Positions 1 to 7,683 of a stretch of DNA of 64,000 nt are shown one piece after another. Where the stretch lies: positions 248,001 to 312,000 of the forward strand of contig NZ_SUME01000006.1 of the NCBI RefSeq assembly GCF_005048855.1, read 5' to 3'. A program made the translations under genes and the position numbers. Each line of letters opens with the position of its first letter. Position 1 is the stretch's first letter. The stretch is from Sphingobacterium olei (lineage in GTDB: Bacteria; Bacteroidota; Bacteroidia; Sphingobacteriales; Sphingobacteriaceae). The notes beneath the pieces were generated by a model. That model ran no database searches. It was not told the DNA's origin and saw only the letters and a program-made list of their open reading frames with translations.

Positions 1-442
1 TGACACGGATTGTGGTAAGGTAGGCTTACTCATTTGTTATGATGTCGAATTTCCTGAACTGGGGAGAATCTTAGCCGATCAGGGTATGCAGATACTCTTC
101 GTACCGTTCATGACGGATACCCAGAACGGGTACATGCGTGTTAGGGCTTGCGCTCAGGCTAGGGCTATAGAAAATGAATGTTATGTCGCAATCGCTGGTT
201 CAGTTGGCAATTTACCGCGGGTTAATAATATGGATATCCAATATTCACAATCGGCCGTTTTTACACCGTCTGACTTTGCTTTTCCAAATAACGCCATAAA
301 AGCGGAAGCTACACCTAATACAGAAATGGTATTGATTGCTGATGTGGATTTATACGCGTTGAGAGATCTGCATGAATATGGAACAGTAAAAATATTGAAA
401 GACAGAAGATCGGATCTGTATTCAGTCAACCTGCTTAAATAG
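1..442 (+). CDS. Carbon-nitrogen hydrolase (nitrilase superfamily), C-terminal part
   Basis: This is the 3' end of a gene cut by the window edge. The frame is open from base 2 and gives about 146 residues. The start of the visible part reads KVGLLICYDVEFPEL, which contains the nitrilase-superfamily nucleophile cysteine in its usual C-Y-D-x-x-F-P-E setting. The segments MTDTQNGYMRVRACAQARAI and YVAIAGSVGNLP are also typical of the fold. Enzymes of this group hydrolyse amides or nitriles in the cytoplasm. In Bacteroidota, relatives of this kind are often the second half of a GNAT acetyltransferase-hydrolase fusion, but the N-terminal half lies outside the window, so that is inference. It converges with asnA over a shared hairpin. 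Confidence 0.85.
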   Translation, partial: DTDCGKVGLLICYDVEFPELGRILADQGMQILFVPFMTDTQNGYMRVRACAQARAIENECYVAIAGSVGNLPRVNNMDIQYSQSAVFTPSDFAFPNNAIKAEATPNTEMVLIADVDLYALRDLHEYGTVKILKDRRSDLYSVNLLK

Positions 443-446
443 AATT

Positions 447-496
447 TTTCTGCTGCATCATGCGATTTGAACTAGAATAGCACGATGCAGCAGAAA
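447..496. terminator. Bidirectional hairpin terminator between convergent genes
   Basis: A perfect 13-bp inverted repeat (TTTCTGCTGCATC at 447-459 and its complement at 484-496) with a 24-base loop lies between the stop of the hydrolase gene and the stop of asnA on the other strand. T-rich sequence flanks it on both sides. It probably ends transcription from both directions. Confidence 0.8.
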
Positions 497-502
497 TTTG
501 TT

Positions 503-1582
503 TTACAATAAGTATATATCTTGCTCAGCAAGTGTTTTCTTTTTCTCTTCGTCCCAAATACTAACTTGTACCTCTCCGATATGTGCCAGTTTCAACATGA
601 ACATACATACCCGGGATTGCCCGATACCACCACCAATAGACTCAGGTAATAGATCGTTTAGCAACATTTGGTGAAAAGATAGCTGAGAGCGATCAAGGCT
701 GTGCCGTATTTCCAATTGGGTATGGAGCGCTTTTTTATCAACCCGGATACCCATTGATGACAGTTCAAAGGCACAGTTTAAAAGAGGGTTCCACACCAAT
801 ATATCGCCGTTCAATCCTTTATACCCTTCCTCATTATCCGTACTCCAGTCATCATAGTCTGCCGCTCTTCCATCATGTGGAAAACCGTTTGACAAAGCAT
901 GGCCTATTCCATAAATAAATACAGCACCATATTCCTTGGCAATGGCATTTTCCCGCTCTTTGGCTGTAGCATTAGGATATCGCACCAATAACTCTTCCGA
1001 AGAGATAAAATGGATAGCCACCGGAAGAATAGCTTTTTTATCTGGATATTGTTGTTCCACCGCTTTTTCTGTTTCAACCATTATCGAATAAATCTTTTGA
1101 ACGGTATCTTTCAAATAAGACAGGTTTCTATCTGTCGAAGCAATAGCTTTTTCCCAATCCCATTGATCCACATAAATGGAATGTATAGGTGTATCGTCTT
1201 CATCCGGACGTAATGCACGCATATCTGTCAAAATACCCTCGCCAGCCTCCAGTTCCAAGTCTTTAAGACGTACCCTTTTCCATTTAGCAAGCGAATGAAC
1301 AACCACAGCCCTTTGCTCATTTAATGATTTGATCGGAAAAACCACAGGACGTTCAATGCCATTTAAATCATCGTTAATTCCTGTTCCGTCTAATACCACT
1401 AATGGAGAAGATACAGGGATTAAATTTAAAACCTGCTTCAGCTTAGTCGAAAACGTCTCTTTAACAAACGTGATCGCTTGTTCTCTTTTTAATAAATTAC
1501 GTCCCATATGTTCCCTCAAAATAGTGTCCAAGCGGACATTTACTTGTTTGTTTGATTGTAAATAATTCTCAGTACATGACAT
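503..1582 (-). CDS. asnA: Aspartate--ammonia ligase (asparagine synthetase A)
   Basis: Predicted to make asparagine from aspartate, ammonia and ATP in the cytoplasm. The protein has 359 residues and follows the AsnA family along its length, with the segments VVHSLAKWKR, MRALRPDEDD, IYVDQWDWE, ADYDDWST, GLNGDILVWNPLL, ELSSMGIRV and GGGIGQSR. These form the class II aminoacyl-tRNA-synthetase-like core, and GIGQSR is motif 3. E. coli AsnA has 330 residues. The extra length is mainly at the N terminus before the conserved QAITFVKETF, so an internal start at the methionine of MGRNLLKREQ is possible. It is monocistronic, since its neighbours are a convergent hydrolase gene and a long gap upstream. 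Confidence 0.93.
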   Translation of the reverse strand: MSCTENYLQSNKQVNVRLDTILREHMGRNLLKREQAITFVKETFSTKLKQVLNLIPVSSPLVVLDGTGINDDLNGIERPVVFPIKSLNEQRAVVVHSLAKWKRVRLKDLELEAGEGILTDMRALRPDEDDTPIHSIYVDQWDWEKAIASTDRNLSYLKDTVQKIYSIMVETEKAVEQQYPDKKAILPVAIHFISSEELLVRYPNATAKERENAIAKEYGAVFIYGIGHALSNGFPHDGRAADYDDWSTDNEEGYKGLNGDILVWNPLLNCAFELSSMGIRVDKKALHTQLEIRHSLDRSQLSFHQMLLNDLLPESIGGGIGQSRVCMFMLKLAHIGEVQVSIWDEEKKKTLAEQDIYLL

Positions 1583-2048
1583 TTTTTTTTCTTATATTTT
1601 TGTCGTCATCACGAACCTAAAGTACGAAGATTTGGACATCTATGTTCCGTAAAGAAAGACTTTACTCCGTACTCTTTCAGTGACTTTTTATAATGAAAAA
1701 TGGTATACTGATGAAATAGTTATAAAATTCAAATGCAAAAGTAATGAATTTGGTAATGGAATAAGCTTTTTTGAATAAAATCTTTTAATGGAACAACGGG
1801 ATTCTAAAAGAAGTCGTTGCTATGTTATGAGGAGCTTGATTTGTTAAGCTGTTCCGATCGGATTGATCCAAAATTAGCAAAAGTTACTAATATAAACAGT
1901 CAAAACGAGTTATATCCAATAAACAGCGTTTCAGTATATATGTTTAAGACATTTTCGACTCTGCTAAAATGGACACAGGTCAACAGACATTGCTGATATA
2001 ACGAGCAATATCTATTGACCTGTAATAAGGGGTGGAGTCCAAATGTTA
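1583..2048. other. Gene-free interval between asnA and the Fe-S carrier gene
   Basis: About 470 bases with no convincing coding frame. The left part should hold the asnA promoter on the minus strand, but I found no good TTTG/TAnnTTTG pair. The right end holds a long hairpin (1975-2023) described separately. Nothing else is recognisable. Confidence 0.6.
1975..2023 (-). terminator. Hairpin terminator after the Fe-S carrier gene
   Basis: An interrupted inverted repeat: ACAGGTCAA (1975-1983) pairs with TTGACCTGT (2015-2023), then AGA with TCT, then ATTGCT with AGCAAT around a 9-base loop. It begins 25 bases past the stop of the minus-strand gene ending at 2049. The minus strand then runs into a short T tract, so it probably terminates that transcript. 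Confidence 0.6.
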
Positions 2049-2375
2049 TTATACGGAAAAACTTTCTCCACACGCACAGGTACGGGATGCATTCGGATTA
2101 TGAAATTCAAATCCCTTGCCATTTAATCCGTCTGAGTAATCTAATTCTGTCCCTGCTAAATAGAGGTAAGACTTAATATCCAAGCAGATTTTTATCCCTT
2201 TATCTTCGAAAAATTGGTCGCCCTTTTTTTCTTCATTATCAAAGTCTAATTTGTACGATAGTCCCGAACATCCGCCACTCTCTACCGCAACACGAACAAA
2301 ATAATTCTGATCGTAATTTTCTGCCTCAAGTATAGTCAGGATACGCTCTTTTGCTTTATCAGTGATGGTTACCAT
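2049..2375 (-). CDS. A-type iron-sulfur cluster carrier (IscA/HesB family)
   Basis: A 108-residue protein of the HesB/IscA/ErpA family, the usual length. It keeps the three cluster-binding cysteines, C36 in GGCSGLSY and C100 and C102 in TCACGESF. These small cytoplasmic proteins hold [2Fe-2S] or [4Fe-4S] clusters and pass them to target enzymes. The gene lies 83 bases downstream of a cysteine desulfurase gene on the same strand, so the two may be co-transcribed and act in cluster assembly. The sequence does not decide between IscA, ErpA and SufA, so no symbol is given. Confidence 0.92.
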   Translation of the reverse strand: MVTITDKAKERILTILEAENYDQNYFVRVAVESGGCSGLSYKLDFDNEEKKGDQFFEDKGIKICLDIKSYLYLAGTELDYSDGLNGKGFEFHNPNASRTCACGESFSV

Positions 2376-2458
2376 ATGTACTTCTTAAAAATAGTATATT
2401 ACAAACTTCGTCAATAATTTTGCTTTTCTCAATAGCTAATCGTTTGTCGATTGTAAAA

Positions 2459-3625
2459 TTATCCAAGATTCCCCGACTTGTACAGCTGCCAGATGGGAGA
2501 TGAGTCTCTAATTTTCGTCACAGCATCCGTTAATTCCTGTACTACAGTGTCTACTTCGGCTTTTGTGTTGTAGCGGCTGAAGCTGATCCGCAGACTGCAA
2601 TACGCATCTTCATCAGACCGGTGCATTGCTTTTAGCACATGTGACGGATCCCTATTTCCCGAAACACATGCCGAACCTGATGAAAGGGCAACATTAGGCA
2701 ATTTTGTCATCAATTCCGATCCCTTTACATACTTGAATAAGACATTGCTCGTATTGTGGATTCGAGGAAACTGAATCGCATGAATAGTGCATTCTTCGAT
2801 GTGCGCCATTAGGGTTTCTTCAAAATAGTTCCGAAGCTCATTCAAAGGTGTTGAGTAGTCTATGATTTCGAGGGCTTTAGCAAGGCCAACAATACCTGAA
2901 ACATTGTAGGTCCCACCTCGGAGACCATTTTCTTGGTTCCCTCCATGGACAAGGGGAGCGATCTGTATCGGTTTTGACTTCCTTCGGATAAAAAGAGCTC
3001 CGATTCCCTTCGGACCATGGAGTTTGTGTCCACTAAAACACATGATATCGATCGGAATGCGCTGTAAATCTAATTTTTCTTTACCGATATATTGTGTAGC
3101 GTCACAAAAGAATAAGGTATCTTTTTCCTGACAAATTTCGGCTATTGCTTCTAATGGATGTATAACTCCCGTCTCGTTATTCGCAGCCATCAGGCATACT
3201 AAAATTGTATGTTTACTGATATTACTGCGTAAGAGTTGAAGATCTATTTGCCCGTTCTTATCGACAGGGAGATAGGTTACGGTTGCTCCTTTTTTTTCTA
3301 AATATGCACAGATACTAAGTACAGCCTTGTGTTCAGTCTCGCACGTGATAATATGGTTACCTTTTAAATGATACTGCTCAAAGACACCTTTTAATACCAT
3401 ATTAATAGATTCCGTGGAACCGCTCGTAAACAGCACCTCTTTCGGTTTAGCATTGAGCTGGTCGGCAATCACCGTTCTCGCATATTCTACCGCATGACTG
3501 GCAGCTCTTCCTTTTTTATGCTGAATGCTGGAGGCATTTCCATATTCTCCTTTTAAATAGGGGAGGATGGCCTCAAAAACTTCATCTGCGATGTACGTGG
3601 TAGCATTGTTGTCCAAATAAATCAT
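2459..3625 (-). CDS. iscS: Cysteine desulfurase (NifS/IscS-type)
   Basis: A PLP-dependent enzyme that removes sulfur from cysteine to supply Fe-S cluster assembly or tRNA thiolation. At 388 residues it matches the family. Visible signatures are the N-terminal MIYLDNNATT, the conserved TSGSTESIN loop, the PLP lysine K201 in FSGHKLHGPKG, and the persulfide-forming C320 in the mobile loop SSGSACVSG. The GxxHGGxQExGxRxGT segment is also present. The loop and the SACxSG context suit the IscS/NifS class I group rather than SufS. The A-type carrier gene follows on the same strand. The start ATG gives the standard N terminus directly. Assignment to iscS rather than nifS is inferred from class only. 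Confidence 0.9.
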   Translation of the reverse strand: MIYLDNNATTYIADEVFEAILPYLKGEYGNASSIQHKKGRAASHAVEYARTVIADQLNAKPKEVLFTSGSTESINMVLKGVFEQYHLKGNHIITCETEHKAVLSICAYLEKKGATVTYLPVDKNGQIDLQLLRSNISKHTILVCLMAANNETGVIHPLEAIAEICQEKDTLFFCDATQYIGKEKLDLQRIPIDIMCFSGHKLHGPKGIGALFIRRKSKPIQIAPLVHGGNQENGLRGGTYNVSGIVGLAKALEIIDYSTPLNELRNYFEETLMAHIEECTIHAIQFPRIHNTSNVLFKYVKGSELMTKLPNVALSSGSACVSGNRDPSHVLKAMHRSDEDAYCSLRISFSRYNTKAEVDTVVQELTDAVTKIRDSSPIWQLYKSGNLG

Positions 3626-3709
3626 AGGATAAAGTTATTTAATTTTTTGATCTATTTGATAGGGTAGGTTAAGTTCCCCAAACTTTTACACCGGATCAGT
3701 TGTTGTGTT

Positions 3710-3856
3710 TTAATCCAAGGAGTTTATTAATACGTAATAGCGGTAAGCTACAACGGCTTGCTGTAGCTTGCTTAATGTTGATGGATCTTGTTTGCTGTAT
3801 TTTGGCAATACAGCCTTATTGATATCATTTAAAAATTTAAATAGGGCTTTCTTCAT
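3710..3856 (-). CDS. Conserved small protein (48 aa), often labelled SsrA-binding in Bacteroidota
   Basis: A short minus-strand frame lies between the cysteine desulfurase gene and glpT. It encodes 48 residues starting MKKALFKFLNDINKAVLPKY and ending in VVAYRYYVLINSLD. From memory, short proteins with this plan (basic N terminus, L-P-x-x-x-K, then a WRYYVxxNALD-like end) occur widely in Bacteroidota, where databases sometimes name them SsrA-binding protein. They do not resemble SmpB in size, so I do not adopt that function. An in-frame ATG 12 bases upstream (3868) would add MFCK. It may be transcribed alone or by read-through from the glp operon upstream. Function unknown. Confidence 0.6.
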   Translation of the reverse strand: MKKALFKFLNDINKAVLPKYSKQDPSTLSKLQQAVVAYRYYVLINSLD

Positions 3857-3910
3857 TTTGCAGAACATTCATTATTACCTAAACCCTAAGGTAGATCAAT
3901 TGTTTTATCT

Positions 3911-3945
3911 AGTTTTTTAATTTTTACTATGTTAAATTAAAAACT
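3911..3945 (-). terminator. A/T-rich hairpin downstream of glpT
   Basis: AGTTTTTTAATTT (3911-3923) can pair with AAATTAAAAACT (3934-3945) around a 10-base loop, with one bulged T. It starts 59 bases past the glpT stop on the minus strand. The stem is all A/T except for one outer pair, so it is a weak candidate for the end of the glp operon. Confidence 0.35.
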
Positions 3946-4003
3946 ATCGTAGCGCGTCGGCTTTTGTATCTATATAGCACGTTTATTCTTGTCGGTTACG
4001 ATG

Positions 4004-5344
4004 CTATTTCAACCTTAAGAATTCTTTTTCTTTATTCCATGTTAATGCTGTAAACAGTATAGCTAAAGCACAAGCAAATAAGATAGCTTCAAAACAAGCA
4101 TCCCATCCACTTTTATCAACAAGGGCACCAAGTGCGGCATTTGCCAAAAGATCGCCAATGAAATATCCAAATAAACCGGTCAAACCAGCTGCGGTTCCGG
4201 CGGCTTTTTTAGGGACAAGATCTAACGCCTGCACCCCAATAAGCATTACTGGTCCGTAAATTAAAAAACCTATTGCCCATAGCGAGCTGTTTACAATCCA
4301 CTGGTTTGCACCCGGAGCTGTCCAGTAAACAAAAACCGCGATCAATGTAAGGGTCATGTAAATAACGGTAACGGGTGCTCTTCGTCCACTGAACACCTTG
4401 TCACTTAATACACCACATAAAATTGTTCCAGGAATGGCAGCTAGCTCATAAAAAGAAGCGGACCAAGCAGCTTCAGAAGCCGTGAACTGTTTGGCTTCCT
4501 GTAAAAATGTGGGTGCCCAGTTTACTATTCCGTTTCGGACTAAATATACAAAGGCATTAGCAATCGCAATAAACCAGAGTAGCTTGTTGTTTAAGACATA
4601 TTTAAGAAATATTTCTTTTGCACTGAACTCTTTCTCTTGCGAAGAATCATATGTTTTAGGGTAGTCTTTGTTATATTCCTCTATAGGAGGTAGGCCACAG
4701 GATTGAGGGGTATCTCTCACCAACAAAATAGAGATAAAAGCGACAATTATCGCAACCATTCCGGGGAAATAAAGCCTAGCCTGCCAGTTCGCAAAAAGTT
4801 CAACGCCTAAAATAGTTAAAGGGCCAACAAGGAAACCTCCAACGTTATGTGCTAGGTTCCAAATGGACATTGCCGTGCCTCGTTCTCTAATTGAGTACCA
4901 ATGCACGACTACGCGTCCGCAGGCCGGCCAGCCCATACCTTGAACCCAACCATTAATAAATAAAAGCGAAAACATGATGGTAATGGATGATGTTGCAAAC
5001 GAAGATAGCCCCATGAAGATCATCGTAAGCGAAGATAATACGAGCCCTGCAGCCAAGAAATAGCGTGCATTACTTCTGTCAGAAACATTTCCCATCAAAA
5101 ACTTGCTTAAACCATAGGCAATAGATAGGGCCGACATAGCAAAGCCCAATTCGGCTTTTGTATATCCCATCGTTTCCTGCAGATCTTTGATGGAAAATGA
5201 AAAGTTTTTACGAACAAAATAATATGCTGCATATCCGAAAAAGATACCTAAGAAAACTTGTAGCCGAATTTTCTTATATTCGGGATCAATTCGATTTGCA
5301 GGCAGTTGCGGCTTATGCGCCGCCGGCTTAAAAATATTTAGCAT
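4004..5344 (-). CDS. glpT: Glycerol-3-phosphate transporter GlpT (MFS)
   Basis: An inner-membrane major facilitator protein expected to exchange glycerol-3-phosphate for inorganic phosphate. Its 446 residues align with E. coli GlpT throughout. Shared segments include IFKPAAHKPQLPA at the N terminus, FLGIFFGYAAYYFVRKNF, GNVSDRSN, the NLAHNVGG loop, RDTPQSCGLPPIEEY in the central loop, and FLIYGPVMLIG. The arginines of the two phosphate-binding segments (VRKNF and YLVRNG) and the histidine of NLAHNVGG are all kept, so the substrate should be the same. It is the last gene of the putative glp/Sus operon, 7 bases after glpQ, consistent with importing the glycerol-3-phosphate that GlpQ releases. 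Confidence 0.96.
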   Translation of the reverse strand: MLNIFKPAAHKPQLPANRIDPEYKKIRLQVFLGIFFGYAAYYFVRKNFSFSIKDLQETMGYTKAELGFAMSALSIAYGLSKFLMGNVSDRSNARYFLAAGLVLSSLTMIFMGLSSFATSSITIMFSLLFINGWVQGMGWPACGRVVVHWYSIRERGTAMSIWNLAHNVGGFLVGPLTILGVELFANWQARLYFPGMVAIIVAFISILLVRDTPQSCGLPPIEEYNKDYPKTYDSSQEKEFSAKEIFLKYVLNNKLLWFIAIANAFVYLVRNGIVNWAPTFLQEAKQFTASEAAWSASFYELAAIPGTILCGVLSDKVFSGRRAPVTVIYMTLTLIAVFVYWTAPGANQWIVNSSLWAIGFLIYGPVMLIGVQALDLVPKKAAGTAAGLTGLFGYFIGDLLANAALGALVDKSGWDACFEAILFACALAILFTALTWNKEKEFLRLK

Positions 5345-5351
5345 CTAAGTT

Positions 5352-6254
5352 TTAAAATAAATTTGGATAATCACTAATAACTCCGTCCACTTTTAATTCC
5401 ACCAAATTTTGGATATCTTTTTTCGTGTTCACGGTCCAGGGAATCACTTTAATGCCTCGGCTATGTGCTTGTTTTATGAATTCCATATCAACGAGTTGGT
5501 AATTGGGGCTGATGATAAATGGTGTAAAACCCAGTTCTTCAACTAGTTCCGCTATTGTTTTTGTGTTCTTCGCGTCGATTAAATAAGAGGTTTTAATCTG
5601 AGGATAGGTTTTATTGATGTATTGGATTGTACGTTTATCGAACGATTGAATAACAGTCCGTGAAGCAATACCTTTTTCAATGACGACTTCTAACACAAGA
5701 TCGGAAAATTCTTGAGGTGCAGGGTGGTATTCATGGTACTTATCGTCTTTACTTTTAGTCTCGATATTATAATACATGGGAGTCTTACGCTTCAATTTTG
5801 CGTACGCCTCGGCTTCATCGATCAATGTGCTGAGCAATGAAATTTGTGTTTTAATTTTTTTCTGATCTGGAAAGTCCGCATAATATTTTGAGCCGATATC
5901 AAATTTTTCCAATTCAGACCAATTATAGTGGTAGATTAAGCCCTTATCGTCCTGGCCTTTCAATTCCTTTCCATTGGTGTATTGCACGAATTTTGGATTT
6001 AGATAATGATCATGGTATACGACCACCTTTTTGTCCTTAGTGATATGGCAATCCATTTCCAGTGTCGTAACTTTAGGAAGATCGATTGCCATTTTCATTG
6101 CGCCAATTGAATTCTCAGGATACAATCCGCGAGCCCCGCGATGTCCTTCGTAAGAGAACTTAGGAAATTCCGATTTGGGATGCTTTTGCACTTGACAATT
6201 CGTTAAAATAGTAGCCATAGCAACAGATAATAGGATGATGAATTTTTTTTCCAT
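5352..6254 (-). CDS. glpQ: Glycerophosphodiester phosphodiesterase, lipoprotein
   Basis: Predicted to split glycerophosphodiesters (such as deacylated phospholipids) into glycerol-3-phosphate and an alcohol. The 300-residue protein has a lipoprotein signal ending in LTNC (C20), so it should be anchored to a membrane outside the cytoplasm. The GDPD fold follows, with HRGARG and PEN (38-48), the metal-binding E66 and D68 in TLEMDCH, and H81-D82 in VVYHDHYL. The C-terminal segment GIKVIPWTVNTK and the ending GVISDYPNLF are typical. The gene has 7- and 8-base gaps to glpT and the phosphoesterase gene, which argues for translation from one transcript. Confidence 0.93.
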   Translation of the reverse strand: MEKKFIILLSVAMATILTNCQVQKHPKSEFPKFSYEGHRGARGLYPENSIGAMKMAIDLPKVTTLEMDCHITKDKKVVVYHDHYLNPKFVQYTNGKELKGQDDKGLIYHYNWSELEKFDIGSKYYADFPDQKKIKTQISLLSTLIDEAEAYAKLKRKTPMYYNIETKSKDDKYHEYHPAPQEFSDLVLEVVIEKGIASRTVIQSFDKRTIQYINKTYPQIKTSYLIDAKNTKTIAELVEELGFTPFIISPNYQLVDMEFIKQAHSRGIKVIPWTVNTKKDIQNLVELKVDGVISDYPNLF

Positions 6255-6262
6255 GTTTAAAA

Positions 6263-7675
6263 TTATGATTTTAAGTTGAGGGTTTCTTCATAATTATTAC
6301 CAAAACGATCTGTGACAACTATTTTAACAGTCTTCGCATTAGACTGCACAAAAAATAAATGGTCAGTATGTCGGGGTTCGACCCAACCTCTGCGATCCGC
6401 AGGAAGATCTTCGCCTTTATATAGCTTTAGGGCTAATTCATCATATCCTTTAATCTGTTCTAACAATCCCTTATATACACCATCGGCATACCAGGTAATC
6501 TGCCATTGTGGATCATAGTTCCATACATTGACAGTAATACGATTCATCCCGTGATTTAGTTGTTGAACATGGGATCTGAATTGGTACGTATGGTCACGTC
6601 CAATGGATTTATAGTACCACGTTACTTTGGAGCCGTTTATCTCAAATACACCATATCCGCGAGGGGTGCCATCCGCACAGACCGGTCCCGTCCACCAGGC
6701 ACCGCATAGGGAGGCATGGGTATGCTCATATATATGGCGGTCAACGTGATTTGCGTTGGTATGTGTGTGTCCAGACAGAATATGAACTTGTTCAAATTCG
6801 GTTATTAAGGCATATAGCTCTTCTCGGTTTTTAATACTATTATAGATAGGAATGTGTGCACTGATAATTAAAACATGATCTTTTGGTACGTACTGGAGTT
6901 CCTTTTGTAGCCAATTTAGTTGTTCATCGCTGATATGCCCATCGTATTCTTTAATGTTCTTGTAGCGCACATTGTCTAATACAATATAATGTACCTGTCC
7001 CCGGTTAAAAGAATAATAAGTTGGACCGAAATGGCTTTTAAATAAGCTGTTGGCATCAATTTCTTCCCGATTGATTTCGTTCTTGTCGTGGTTTCCCACT
7101 ACTTGGAAAAAAGGTATGCCAATTTTTGCTATTGCCTCTTGGTATTTAGTCCACATTTTAGGATTGTCCCATATGGAGTCACCTAGACTAATGCCGTGGA
7201 ATTTCTCTTTAGCTGTGGACTGAAGATGTTGTGTGATATCTTTTATCGATTCGTCATTTAGCTGCTTGGCATCCTCGGCGACTCTAATTTGAGGATCGCC
7301 GAGGGCAAGAAAGAAATGATGGGTATCATCAAAAGTATTTTTTCGGAGTTCAAAATTGTAGTTTCTATCTGTCACGGATAGATAAATTGCAGCAAAGCCA
7401 TTTACATTTTTTATTTGATACCCCGAGGGTGTAGCGATAAATATGTGTTCCGCATTTTTATCTAGTACAAGCGCATATCTTCCTTTTTTATCCGTTGCGA
7501 CTACATTGTATCCGTCTGATACAACAACGTTGTGTACACCTTTTCCGGAGGCTTTTACTCGGCCTTTGATAAGCTTTCCCTTATCCTGAGGTTGTATGGT
7601 CCCAAAAGCGCGGCCTGATAGGTAAAGACCACCTATCAGGAAACTTGTAGATTTTAAAAATTCTCTTCTGTTCAT
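6263..7675 (-). CDS. Calcineurin-like metallophosphoesterase with N- and C-terminal accessory domains
   Basis: A 470-residue exported phosphoesterase. The N terminus MNRREFLKST resembles a twin-arginine signal. A carboxypeptidase-regulatory-like beta domain (about 35-110, with GKGVHNVVVSDGYNV) precedes the catalytic core. The metal-site motifs are GDPQ at 126-129, GD at 165-166, GNHD at 194-197, H274 in SAHIP and GHTH at 302-305. The C-terminal 110 residues match the MetallophosC-type domain, ending in DRFGNNYEETLNL. The architecture is MetallophosN-Metallophos-MetallophosC. The substrate is unknown. The position between glpQ and a paralogue in the glp operon suggests phosphate release from glycerol-phosphate compounds, which is inference. 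Confidence 0.9.
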   Translation of the reverse strand: MNRREFLKSTSFLIGGLYLSGRAFGTIQPQDKGKLIKGRVKASGKGVHNVVVSDGYNVVATDKKGRYALVLDKNAEHIFIATPSGYQIKNVNGFAAIYLSVTDRNYNFELRKNTFDDTHHFFLALGDPQIRVAEDAKQLNDESIKDITQHLQSTAKEKFHGISLGDSIWDNPKMWTKYQEAIAKIGIPFFQVVGNHDKNEINREEIDANSLFKSHFGPTYYSFNRGQVHYIVLDNVRYKNIKEYDGHISDEQLNWLQKELQYVPKDHVLIISAHIPIYNSIKNREELYALITEFEQVHILSGHTHTNANHVDRHIYEHTHASLCGAWWTGPVCADGTPRGYGVFEINGSKVTWYYKSIGRDHTYQFRSHVQQLNHGMNRITVNVWNYDPQWQITWYADGVYKGLLEQIKGYDELALKLYKGEDLPADRRGWVEPRHTDHLFFVQSNAKTVKIVVTDRFGNNYEETLNLKS

Positions 7676-7683
7676 CTTAATTA

